Position numbers and translations under genes: made by a program. From contig NZ_NJIX01000003.1 of the NCBI RefSeq assembly GCF_002209485.1, forward strand, positions 927,642-991,641: a stretch of 64,000 nt of DNA. Direction: 5' to 3'. Position 1 is the first letter of the stretch. Each line of letters starts with the position of its first letter. Below the pieces are notes generated by a model, which was given only the letters and a program-made list of their open reading frames with translations, searched no databases and was not told the DNA's origin. Below are positions 35,110 to 44,885 of the stretch, piece by piece. The DNA is from Achromobacter sp. HZ34 (GTDB taxonomy: Bacteria > Pseudomonadota > Gammaproteobacteria > Burkholderiales > Burkholderiaceae_B).

Positions 35110-36398
35110 CTGTTTCCCTTCCCCAGCGCACCCAACCGGCCGGCCATCCCTTTTTCCACGTCAAGGACGGCTCCCTGTACGCAGAAGACGTGCCGCTGCA
35201 GGTGCTGGCCGACCGCCTGGGCACGCCGCTGTACGTCTACAGCCGTGCCGCCCTGCATGCCGCCTGGGAGTCCTATCGCAGCGCCATCGCGGGCCGCGAC
35301 GTGCTGGTCTGCTACGGTATGAAGGCCAATTCCAACCTGGCCGTGCTGAAGGAATTCGCGCGGCTGGGGGCAGGTTTCGACATCGTGTCCGGCGGCGAAC
35401 TCAAGCGCGTGCTGACCGTGGGCGCCGATCCCGCCAAGGTGGTCTTTTCCGGGGTGGGCAAGCAAGCCTGGGAAATGCAGGCTGCCCTGGAAGCGGGCGT
35501 CAAATGTTTCAACGTCGAGTCCGAGGCGGAATTGCACCTGCTGTCCGATGTCGCGGTGTCGATCGGCAAGAAGGCGCCCGTGTCGCTGCGGGTCAATCCC
35601 GACGTGGACGCGGGCACCCACCCGTACATTTCCACCGGCCTGAAGGAAAACAAGTTCGGCATCGCCATCGAGAACGCGCTTGACGCCTATCGCACGGCCG
35701 CCGGCCTGCCGGGCCTGCACGTGGTGGGCGTGGATTGCCACATCGGCTCGCAGATCACCGAAGTCAGTCCCTACCTGGATGCCCTGGACAAGCTGCTCAA
35801 CCTGATCGATGCACTGGCCGAGGCCGGCATCGCCATCGAGCACCTGGACCTGGGCGGTGGCCTGGGCATCACCTATGTGGATGAGACCCCGCTGTCGCCC
35901 AAGGCGCTGCTGGACCAGGTATTCGCCCGGTTGGAAGCGCGCAAGCTGGCGCACCTGAAGCTGGTGATGGAACCGGGCCGCTCGCTGGTGGGCAATGCGG
36001 GCGTGCTGCTGACCACGGTGCAATTCCTCAAGCCCGGCGAGACGCACAATTTCGCCATCGTCGACGCGGCCATGAACGACCTGCTGCGTCCCACGCTGTA
36101 CGACGCCTGGCACGGCGTGCTGCCACTGCACCAGCGCAAGGGCGAGCCGGTGGAGTACGACGTCGTCGGTCCCGTTTGCGAGAGCGGCGACTGGCTGGCC
36201 CGCAAGCGTCCGCTGGTGGTGGAACAGGGTGACGTGCTGGCGATCGAGTCGGCCGGCGCCTATGGCATGGTCATGGCCGGCAACTACAACACGCGGCCGC
36301 GCGCCGCCGAAGTGATGGTGGACGGCGCGGAATACCACGTCATCCGCAAGCGCGAATCGGTGGAAGACCTGCTGCGCGGGGAATCGACGCTGCCCTGA
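35106..36398 (+). CDS. lysA: Diaminopimelate decarboxylase
   Basis: This 430-residue PLP enzyme catalyses the last step of lysine synthesis. It has an alanine-racemase-like barrel with the PLP lysine in CYGMKANSN, followed by GGELKRVL, HIGSQI, and the Gly loop LDLGGGLGI. The C-terminal domain has the dimer-interface catalytic Cys in GPVCESGDWLA. It is translationally coupled to lptM and ends before a strong bidirectional terminator. Confidence 0.97.
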   Translation: MTVSLPQRTQPAGHPFFHVKDGSLYAEDVPLQVLADRLGTPLYVYSRAALHAAWESYRSAIAGRDVLVCYGMKANSNLAVLKEFARLGAGFDIVSGGELKRVLTVGADPAKVVFSGVGKQAWEMQAALEAGVKCFNVESEAELHLLSDVAVSIGKKAPVSLRVNPDVDAGTHPYISTGLKENKFGIAIENALDAYRTAAGLPGLHVVGVDCHIGSQITEVSPYLDALDKLLNLIDALAEAGIAIEHLDLGGGLGITYVDETPLSPKALLDQVFARLEARKLAHLKLVMEPGRSLVGNAGVLLTTVQFLKPGETHNFAIVDAAMNDLLRPTLYDAWHGVLPLHQRKGEPVEYDVVGPVCESGDWLARKRPLVVEQGDVLAIESAGAYGMVMAGNYNTRPRAAEVMVDGAEYHVIRKRESVEDLLRGESTLP

Positions 36399-36463
36399 GC
36401 GGGGCGTTGAAGCCAGGCGCTGGACACCCTGGCCGCAAAGGCCGGCGGCAAGCGCCACCTGTG

Positions 36464-36489
36464 AAAAAACCCGCCTAGGCGGGTTTTTT
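36464..36489. terminator. Bidirectional intrinsic terminator
   Basis: AAAAAACCCGCC-TA-GGCGGGTTTTTT is perfectly symmetric with a T-run on each strand. It lies between convergent lysA (stop 36398) and ccsB (stop 36586) and can serve both. Confidence 0.9.
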
Positions 36490-36585
36490 CTTTGGGCTTC
36501 GGGGCCGGCCCGGCTGCGGCCGACCGGCAAATGCAGCCGCTTGGTCTCAAGCCGGCGATCTGACTGAGACCGGCTTTGCAGGCGC

Positions 36586-37926
36586 CTACAACTGCCCGTA
36601 GGAATGCAGCCCGGACAGGAACATGTTCACGCCCAGGAAGGCGAAGCTGGTGACCACCAGGCCTATCAGCGCCCAGTAAGCCGCCATGACGCCGCGCAGG
36701 CCCTTGATCAGGCGCATGTGCAGCCAGGCCGCGTAGTTCAGCCACACGATGAGGGCCCAGGTTTCCTTGGGATCCCACTGCCAGTAGGCGCCCCAGGCAT
36801 CGGCCGCCCACAGCGCGCCCAGCACGGTCGCCACGGTGAAGAAAGCGAAGCCGATGGTGATGGCGCGGTACATGATGTCGTCCAGCACCTCCAGCGAAGG
36901 CAGCGCCGCCGCGATGCGGCGCCGGCCCAGCAGGATGGCGGAGACGATCAGGATGCCGATGCCGAAATACTCCATCCAGACGGGCGACAGTTCCTTGGTG
37001 CGGAAGATCATGGGTTCCGCGCACAGCAGTGCGCCCACCAGCAGCAGCGGCGACATCTTCAGCCAGGACGTGGTGTTGGCGTGCTCCTTGATCAGGTACG
37101 CGAACCCCACCATCGCCGACAGCGAGAACGTGCCGTAGCCGATGAAGTTGGCCGGCACGTGCAGCTTCATCCACCAGCTTTTCAAGGCCGGCACCAGCGG
37201 CTGGATCTGCGCGGCGTCGCGGGTAAAGGCGTACCACAGCAGGAACATCACCGCGGACGAAATCACCAGCAGCACGAAGCCGCCCAGGGCGCGCGTGTTG
37301 TAGCGGCGCTCGTAGTACAGATAGAACAGCGCGGTGATCAGCGAAAACAGGACGAAGACTTCATACAGATTGCTGACCGGAATGTGGCCCAGGTCCGGCC
37401 CCATCATGTGGCCTTCGCGCCAGCGCACCAGCATGCCAGTGAGGCCGGCGAAGACCGCGCCCCAGGTCAGCGCGCTGCCCAGCCAGGCCGCCGTCGGGCT
37501 GAACAACCCGATCCAGTAACAGGCCGTGGCCAGCACGAACAGCGCCGACATCCACAGGATGGCCGATTGCGACGACAGCAGGTATTTCAGGAAGAACACC
37601 TGTTCCGCGCGGTTCAGGTCGGTGCCGTACAGCATGATGGCCAGGCCGCTGGCCAGCGCGGCGGCGATCATCAGGCGGCGCAAGGGCCGCCACAGCCAGC
37701 CCATCCACGTCAGCACCGGCACGGCGCCGCACAGGATGAGCTTCTCGTAGTAATCCATCGAGCCGGCGAAGCGCGTCAGGGCATAGCCCGCGCCCACCGC
37801 CAGCAGCAGGAAGAAGACGGCATCGGTCCAGTCGGGACGCCCGCGCTGGATGCGACCGTCGCCGCTTTCGGAAATGCCTTCCTGCCAAAGTTCGGCGGCA
37901 GGAGTGGAAATGGTGGAATCTGACAT
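36586..37926 (-). CDS. ccsB: Cytochrome c maturation protein CcsB/ResC (CcsA family)
   Basis: This 446-residue polytopic membrane protein is half of the system II haem export and ligation complex. The haem-handling WWD segment reads AWGAYWQWDPKETWALI, with flanking His residues in SWWMKLHVPANF and YAAWLHMRL. It lies 10 bases after resB and in the same direction, so the pair is co-expressed with the cytochrome c4 upstream. Names vary between databases (CcsA, CcsB, ResC). Confidence 0.95.
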   Translation of the reverse strand: MSDSTISTPAAELWQEGISESGDGRIQRGRPDWTDAVFFLLLAVGAGYALTRFAGSMDYYEKLILCGAVPVLTWMGWLWRPLRRLMIAAALASGLAIMLYGTDLNRAEQVFFLKYLLSSQSAILWMSALFVLATACYWIGLFSPTAAWLGSALTWGAVFAGLTGMLVRWREGHMMGPDLGHIPVSNLYEVFVLFSLITALFYLYYERRYNTRALGGFVLLVISSAVMFLLWYAFTRDAAQIQPLVPALKSWWMKLHVPANFIGYGTFSLSAMVGFAYLIKEHANTTSWLKMSPLLLVGALLCAEPMIFRTKELSPVWMEYFGIGILIVSAILLGRRRIAAALPSLEVLDDIMYRAITIGFAFFTVATVLGALWAADAWGAYWQWDPKETWALIVWLNYAAWLHMRLIKGLRGVMAAYWALIGLVVTSFAFLGVNMFLSGLHSYGQL

Positions 37927-37936
37927 TGGGGGGGCC

Positions 37937-40012
37937 TCACTGCTTCAGGCGCAGCAGCGCCTGCTTGAATCGTTCGAACTCGCGCTGGAAATCGAGGGTG
38001 CGCCGCTGCGACGTCATGGCAGCCTGCACGGCGCTGCCGGAATCACCCTCGGGCGTAATCCACACCCAGACACGGCGGTCGCGGATGTAGAACATGCTGA
38101 ACACACCAAGAATCAACAGCAGACAGCCCAGGTAGACCGCCTTCTTGCCGGGCGTGCGGCTGACCTGGAATACGCTGGCCTGCACCTGCTTGAAATCGGC
38201 CAGGGTGAAAAACACGGGCGAGGGATACAACGCCAGGTCCGACAGCGCGGCCACGGCGATGCGCGACCAGACGGCCGCCTGGGCGCCCGCTTCGCCGCTG
38301 GTGGCCAGGGGCGGCAGGCCGGCGCGTTCGCGTTCGATGGCGCGCAACTCCGCCACGCTGGAACCGATCAGGCGCACGACGATGTCGGCGGCGCGTTCCA
38401 TGTCCGCGGGCTGCGTATTGCTTTGCAGGAAGGCGGCCACGGCCTGCAGGCCGCCTTCGGAGAAGGTCTGCAAGGCGCGCTCGGCGGCCGCTTCCAGCGG
38501 CTGCTTGTCCACCCCCTGCGGGGCATTCTTGTCGGCGAAGCGTTGCGCCGCTTCCTTGCGTGCCTGCGGATCGGCCAGCAGCGCGCGCAGGCGCATGAAC
38601 TCGGCCACGCTGTTGTCCGCATCGACGGGCAGGCGGGCGTAGCGGTAGGGCTCGCTGGCGTTGCTGCGCACGCCGGTCAGGAATACCGGGGCGCCGTCCA
38701 GCACCACCGGCAGCATGTAATTGCGGAACTCATGCGACTGGCCGCTGGCGTCGACCAGGCGGAATTCGACGGCGGGGCCGACGTTGCGCAGGTTGTCGTT
38801 CTTCTTGCCGGCCGCGCTGCCGGCCACCGCTGCCACGTCCTGCGAAAAATTCGTCGCCGGTTTGGGCGTGCCGCCGGACAGATCTTCCACGTTGATAGGC
38901 CGCAACGCGGTCACGTCCACCCGCACATCGTGCAGGGATGGCGGGGCGTCCTTGCCCGCATCCGACGTCTTGCCCACCGTGCCATCCAGCAGGAAAGGCG
39001 TGGCGTCGGTGCCACGCAGGGGATAGCCGCGCAATTGCACGGTGCTGCCGCCATCGTCGAAGCTGGACTGGTAGACCGTCACACCCTTGTAGCGCAGCGG
39101 CTCGTTGACTTCGATGGTCTGGTCGAAGGTCTTGCCGGTGTCGGGATCCTGGACTTCCACCTCGCTGGCGAAGCGGCTGGGCATGCCCGTGGAGTAGTAA
39201 TCGATGGCGAATTTCTTGAGCGTCAGCGTGAACGGAATGGGCTGCACCAGCGCACCGTCGTTGACCATCACCACCGCGCTATTGGCCCGCCCGCCTTCCG
39301 GCACCAGCATGCTCGAACGGAAGCTGGGGTTGTGCAGGGACAGCCGGCCGCTGTCGGGCACCTGGCTGATCAGCATGTTGTCGAAAATGGGATGTTTGCC
39401 GCCCAGCCAGACCTGCAACCGGATGGGCAGCTCGCTGTCGAGCAGCCCGCCGATACAGATCACGATCATGGCGGTGTGCGCCAGGATGTAGCCCAGGCGG
39501 TTGGCGCTGCCCTTCTTCGCCGCCAGCAGCACCGCGCCATTGTCCTGGCGTTCGCGCACGGCGTAGCCCAGGTGCTTGAGCAGTTTGCGCACGGCGTCGG
39601 TGGCGGCGGGCACGGAAGCGGCGCTGTCGAACGCGGTCCGTTGCGGGAAGGCACGCAGGCTGGACGCGCGGACGTAATCGCGGAAAGAGACCGCGTCGCG
39701 CAGCATCTTCGGCGCATTGCGGATCAGACAGACCGAGGTGGAGGCCACCAGGAAAGTCATGATCAACAGGAACCACCAGCTGTTGTAGATGTGCCAGATG
39801 GAGAATTTATCGAACAGCTCGAACCAGAACGGACCGAACTGATCGATGTATTGCGAAGATGCGCGATTCTGTTCCAGCACGGTGCCGATGGTGCTGGCCA
39901 CGCAGATGAACATCAGCAGGCTGACAGCGAAACGCATCGAGCCAAGAAGCTCGAAGAATTCGCCGGGGATGCTGCGCAGGGTGAAGCGGGAAGAGGAGGT
40001 ATTCTGATTCAT
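37937..40012 (-). CDS. resB: Cytochrome c biogenesis protein ResB
   Basis: This 691-residue ResB-family partner of CcsB has three N-terminal membrane segments (AVSLLMFICVAST, WWFLLIMTFLVAST, GYILAHTAMIVICIGG), a large periplasmic domain and a last TM near VYLGCLLLILGVF. It delivers apocytochrome to the haem ligation site. No Shine-Dalgarno motif precedes the ATG at 40012. Instead a G6/C6 hairpin and T-rich tract abut it, so its translation start or its expression control is unusual. Confidence 0.95.
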   Translation of the reverse strand: MNQNTSSSRFTLRSIPGEFFELLGSMRFAVSLLMFICVASTIGTVLEQNRASSQYIDQFGPFWFELFDKFSIWHIYNSWWFLLIMTFLVASTSVCLIRNAPKMLRDAVSFRDYVRASSLRAFPQRTAFDSAASVPAATDAVRKLLKHLGYAVRERQDNGAVLLAAKKGSANRLGYILAHTAMIVICIGGLLDSELPIRLQVWLGGKHPIFDNMLISQVPDSGRLSLHNPSFRSSMLVPEGGRANSAVVMVNDGALVQPIPFTLTLKKFAIDYYSTGMPSRFASEVEVQDPDTGKTFDQTIEVNEPLRYKGVTVYQSSFDDGGSTVQLRGYPLRGTDATPFLLDGTVGKTSDAGKDAPPSLHDVRVDVTALRPINVEDLSGGTPKPATNFSQDVAAVAGSAAGKKNDNLRNVGPAVEFRLVDASGQSHEFRNYMLPVVLDGAPVFLTGVRSNASEPYRYARLPVDADNSVAEFMRLRALLADPQARKEAAQRFADKNAPQGVDKQPLEAAAERALQTFSEGGLQAVAAFLQSNTQPADMERAADIVVRLIGSSVAELRAIERERAGLPPLATSGEAGAQAAVWSRIAVAALSDLALYPSPVFFTLADFKQVQASVFQVSRTPGKKAVYLGCLLLILGVFSMFYIRDRRVWVWITPEGDSGSAVQAAMTSQRRTLDFQREFERFKQALLRLKQ

Positions 40013-40050
40013 AAAACAAAAGGGGGGACCGGATCAGCCGGCAACCCCCC
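40013..40050 (-). terminator. Hairpin with T-tract between cytochrome c4 gene and resB
   Basis: On the minus strand GGGGGG (40045-40050) pairs with CCCCCC (40022-40027) around a loop containing CCGGC, followed by TTTTGTTTTA running into the resB ATG. It may be a partial terminator that reduces resB-ccsB expression relative to the abundant cytochrome. Confidence 0.6.
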
Positions 40051-40099
40051 TTCGATAGACAGCAGGCGCCCGGACATGGTTCGGGCGCTTCGATATTTT

Positions 40100-40804
40100 T
40101 TAACGTAAGCCGGCCGCGTAGTCCGATACCGCTTGAATCTCGGCATCCGACATGCGATCGGCAATCGTGTGCATCGGGTCGCTATTCTTGCGATCACCGC
40201 TGCGGAACAGCTTCAGTTGTTCCTCGATATAACTCGGGAACTGCCCTGACAGGCGCGGATACTGTGCTGGTATCCCGGCGCCGTTGGGGCTGTGGCAAGA
40301 CGCGCAAGCCGGTACATTACGCTCCGGCAGGCCGCCACGCCAGATCTTTTGGCCCAACTCTACCAACTCTTTGTGACCAGCCGTCGCGGGTTCCTTGAGC
40401 GGCTGTTGCGCCAGGTACAGCGCGATATTGGCCATGTCCTGGGGAGTCAGCGGCGCCACGTTGGCGGTCATGACGGTGGGATTGCCACCGCTGCCGTTGC
40501 GGGCCGGCGCCTTGGCGCCCTCCGCCAACTTGAAATCCGCCAGCTGCTTGGCCAGATACTCGTGGGCCTGGCCCGCAAGATTGGGATTCGCCGGGATGGT
40601 GCTGCTGCCCCCGGCGCCGTGACAGGCTACACAGGCCGTGATGTTACGAGCGGCATCGCCCTGCTCGTAAAGCTGGCCGCCTTTGGCCGCATCCGGCTTG
40701 GCTGCCCCCGGTGGCGCGTCAGCTGCCAGACAGGAAGTGGTTGAAACTACGAAAGCGCCCAGCATCAGCGCCGCTACTGACATTCGGGACTGCACACGCT
40801 TCAT
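40100..40804 (-). CDS. Dihaem cytochrome c4
   Basis: This 234-residue periplasmic electron carrier has a signal peptide ending about CLAADA and two c-type haem sites, CVACHG (Cys 58-His 62) and CASCHS. Two Met ligands are suggested by PTVMTANVA and DPMHTIADRM. Each half is a class I cytochrome fold. It probably feeds terminal oxidases. It is followed by resB and ccsB, whose products attach its haems. Confidence 0.93.
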   Translation of the reverse strand: MKRVQSRMSVAALMLGAFVVSTTSCLAADAPPGAAKPDAAKGGQLYEQGDAARNITACVACHGAGGSSTIPANPNLAGQAHEYLAKQLADFKLAEGAKAPARNGSGGNPTVMTANVAPLTPQDMANIALYLAQQPLKEPATAGHKELVELGQKIWRGGLPERNVPACASCHSPNGAGIPAQYPRLSGQFPSYIEEQLKLFRSGDRKNSDPMHTIADRMSDAEIQAVSDYAAGLR

Positions 40805-40834
40805 GTGTAAACCTCGATGATCGCAGCTTTATTC

Positions 40835-40855
40835 GTAACGATTCTTAGTCGTTAC
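40835..40855. promoter_or_regulatory. Inverted repeat upstream of the cytochrome c4 gene
   Basis: GTAACGA-N7-TCGTTAC (40835-40841 and 40849-40855) is a perfect 7-bp dyad, about 30 bases before the cytochrome start and in the gap shared with divergent engB. It does not match the FNR/Anr box. An operator role is inferred from symmetry only. Confidence 0.4.
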
Positions 40856-41021
40856 TTGAGCTATGTTTGCCATTCACCAGCCCTGCCGGAATACCGGACA
40901 CCGGTAATCGAACATATGCAGCGAATACTGTCCGAGGAATCCAGAACCGCGGGCGTGGAGCCACCCTTGCAAGGGGGCGATTATACAATAGGGTTCGCAA
41001 CCAACCGTTTCCATCGATACC

Positions 41022-42658
<1,637 letters not shown>

Positions 42659-42814
42659 GAGGAATTTTTATTGTGAGGGGTAAACCCCCACGCCCCCTTT
42701 TTGGGCTAGCGCCACATGGTTCGCCGCCGAGCGCTTAGCCGCCGCGCCGGTGTTCCGGCCGAAACAGGATCAACCTGCTGCCGTCCGTTACCGGCTGCCT
42801 GGAATTTTCACTAC

Positions 42815-42848
42815 ACATGGCCCACCTTACGGTGGGCCATGTTTTTTT
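42815..42848 (+). terminator. Intrinsic terminator downstream of hemB
   Basis: ACATGGCCCACC (42815-42826) pairs perfectly with GGTGGGCCATGT (42831-42842) around TTAC and is followed by TTTTTT. It lies 157 bases after the hemB stop and just beyond the convergent monooxygenase stop. Confidence 0.85.
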
Positions 42849-42863
42849 CAACGTATGGCGGGA

Positions 42864-43940
42864 TCAACCGCGCAGCAAAGGCAGCAGCGTTTCGCCCTGG
42901 CGCTTGATCTCCTGCAGATAGGGCGTATCCGACAGGATGAAATGGCGTATCCCCAGCGCCTGGTATTTGCGCAAGGAACTGGCCACTTCCTGCGCCGAAC
43001 CCACCAGCCAGGTGGTGCCCGCGCCCCCGCCACCATAACGCCCCGGCGCGGTGTAGAGATTGTCATCCAGCACATCGCCACGCGCCTGCAGATCCAGCAG
43101 GCGCTTCTGCCCTTCGGCCAGGAACGTACGGCCATGGTCGTTCCAGCCGGCCCCCTGCGTCGCCGCCATTTTCGCCACCTTGGCCTCGGCATCGGCCCAG
43201 GCCTGCGCCGACGTCTCGCGCACGACGGCCGTGATGCGCAGGCCGAATTCCAGCGGCGCGTGTTCCCGACCCAATTGCCCGGTCAGTGTCTTGAGCCGCT
43301 CGATGCGCGCCTGCACGTCGGCCAGCGGTTCGCCCCAGAACAGCTGCACATCGGCCTCGGTGGCCGCCACGCGTTCAGCCGGCGCCGATGCACCACCGAA
43401 ATACAGCCTGGGATGCGGCCGTCCCGGCCGCGCCTGGATGCGCGGCACCACGGTGGCGTCGGTGACCTGGAAATGTTCACCCTTGTAGGTCACGCTCTCT
43501 TCCGTCCACAGCTTGCGCACCAGCTGCATGAATTCACGGGTGCGCGCGTAGCGATGCGCCTGGTCGCCTTCGCTGTCGCCATAGGCTGCCAGCCTGTCCT
43601 GGCCGGATACGATGTTGATGCGCAAGCGTCCATTGCTCAGGTGATCCAGCGTCGCCGCCGCGGTGGCAAACTGCGCTGGCTGCCAATAGCCTGGACGGAT
43701 CGCAACCAGGGGATTGAAGCGCTCGGTACGGGCAGCCAATGCGGTGCCCACGGTGAAGGTGTCGGGACGGCCCCATCCGGTGCCGATCAAGGCGCCCTGC
43801 CAGCCGTATTCCTCCAACGCCTTGGCATGGCTGGTCAGCGTGTCCAGGCTGTTATGGTCGACCACGGGCTCGTCGCCTCGATGGCCGGCATAGACCTGGT
43901 TGGGGATGTACCAAAGGAATTCAGGATTCGTGCTGCTCAT
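42864..43940 (-). CDS. LLM-class flavin-dependent monooxygenase, alkanesulfonate (SsuD-like)
   Basis: This 358-residue FMNH2-dependent (luciferase-like) monooxygenase is closest by motif to SsuD, which releases sulfite from alkanesulfonates. The barrel strands FLWYIPNQ, GWQGALIGTGWGRPDTF and RPGYWQPAQFATAAATLDHLS, followed by RLRINIVSGQD, fit that group. No ssuABC transporter or flavin reductase gene is adjacent, so the SsuD role is inferred and an N- or C-oxidising relative is possible. The ATG at 43940 was chosen. The longer frame to 44024 is rich in Arg/His. Confidence 0.85.
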   Translation of the reverse strand: MSSTNPEFLWYIPNQVYAGHRGDEPVVDHNSLDTLTSHAKALEEYGWQGALIGTGWGRPDTFTVGTALAARTERFNPLVAIRPGYWQPAQFATAAATLDHLSNGRLRINIVSGQDRLAAYGDSEGDQAHRYARTREFMQLVRKLWTEESVTYKGEHFQVTDATVVPRIQARPGRPHPRLYFGGASAPAERVAATEADVQLFWGEPLADVQARIERLKTLTGQLGREHAPLEFGLRITAVVRETSAQAWADAEAKVAKMAATQGAGWNDHGRTFLAEGQKRLLDLQARGDVLDDNLYTAPGRYGGGGAGTTWLVGSAQEVASSLRKYQALGIRHFILSDTPYLQEIKRQGETLLPLLRG

Positions 43941-44059
43941 GCGATGCCTTGCAGTCTTGTGACGTCCGGGAATCCGGACGGATGCAAAAGCATGCCCGAT
44001 CACGCGAGCGCGGTCGAAGAACAATCAAGCAGGACTTTATTTCCTAGAGCTATTAAAAC

Positions 44060-44075
44060 TCGCCATACTTGGCGA
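44060..44075. promoter_or_regulatory. Inverted repeat before the ProC-like gene
   Basis: TCGCCA-TACT-TGGCGA lies 21 bases before the start codon in the gap shared with the divergent monooxygenase gene. It may be an operator for either gene. No regulator is adjacent. Confidence 0.35.
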
Positions 44076-44096
44076 AATCACGACCAGGATTATCGA

Positions 44097-44885
44097 ATGC
44101 TAGAACGACTTGGATTCATCGGAACCGGCAGCATCACCGAAGCGATCATCGATGGGCTGGCGCAAAGCGACTACCCGCCCGCCGAAGTGATCGTTTCACC
44201 GCGCAATGCGGACGTCGCGGCGCGACTGGCGCGGCGTCATGCGATGGTGCGCGTGGCCCCCGACAATCAGCATGTGCTGGATCACTGCCCTGTGGTCTGC
44301 CTGGCGGTGCGGCCGCAGATCGCCGAAGACGTGATCCGTGAATTACGCTTCTCCGCACGCCATCACGTCCTCAGCTTCATCGCGACTTTCAGGCTGCAGC
44401 GGCTGCAAGCCCTGCTGCCCGATGTCGCCCGTGTCATCCGGCTGGCGCCCCTGCCGATGGTGGCGCACAAGTTGGGCACCACCATCATCCATCCTCGCGA
44501 CCCAATCGCCGCGGCCCTGTTCAACACGTTGGGCACCGCCCTGGAGTCGGACGACGAGGACGATTTCGATGTCCTGTTCGCCGCCACCGCATTGATGGGC
44601 AGCTTCTTCCAGACGCTGCACGCGCAGGGCGCGTGGTTGCGGGAGCACGGGATTTCCCAGAGTGTCAGCCGTGCCTTCCTGGCATCGCTGGTCACGGGCC
44701 TGAGCGATGCCGCCAGCCGGACCGACATCCCTTTCGATGCGTTGGCGCGGGAGTTCTCGACTCGTGGCGGACTGAACGAGCAGATCACCGAAGACCTGGC
44801 GGCCCATGGCGTCTTCGGCGCCCATGCCGGCGCCATGGAGCGGGTGCTGGAACGCATCCGCAAACCGGCGGTCAGCGGGACGTGA
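44097..44885 (+). CDS. Divergent pyrroline-5-carboxylate reductase-like protein
   Basis: This 262-residue protein has the ProC fold. The dinucleotide site GFIGTGSITEAIIDGL is at residues 6-21, with VVCLAVRPQIAEDV after it. The C-terminal helical dimer domain includes ALMGSFFQTLHAQGAWL and FSTRGGLNEQ. Proline-pathway ProC has RxMPN and TxPGGT at these places, but here they read RLAPLPM and STRGGL. The active site therefore differs and the true substrate may be another imine. Its 3' end overlaps dsbD on the other strand by 14 bases. Confidence 0.8.
   Translation: MLERLGFIGTGSITEAIIDGLAQSDYPPAEVIVSPRNADVAARLARRHAMVRVAPDNQHVLDHCPVVCLAVRPQIAEDVIRELRFSARHHVLSFIATFRLQRLQALLPDVARVIRLAPLPMVAHKLGTTIIHPRDPIAAALFNTLGTALESDDEDDFDVLFAATALMGSFFQTLHAQGAWLREHGISQSVSRAFLASLVTGLSDAASRTDIPFDALAREFSTRGGLNEQITEDLAAHGVFGAHAGAMERVLERIRKPAVSGT

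Noticed and set aside
40835..40855. FNR/Anr site upstream of cytochrome c4
   Set aside because: The dyad GTAACGA-N7-TCGTTAC does not fit TTGAT-N4-ATCAA.
42750..44096. Long in-frame extension upstream of the ProC-like gene
   Set aside because: It is antisense to the SsuD-like monooxygenase, and the ProC fold begins right at the ATG at 44097.
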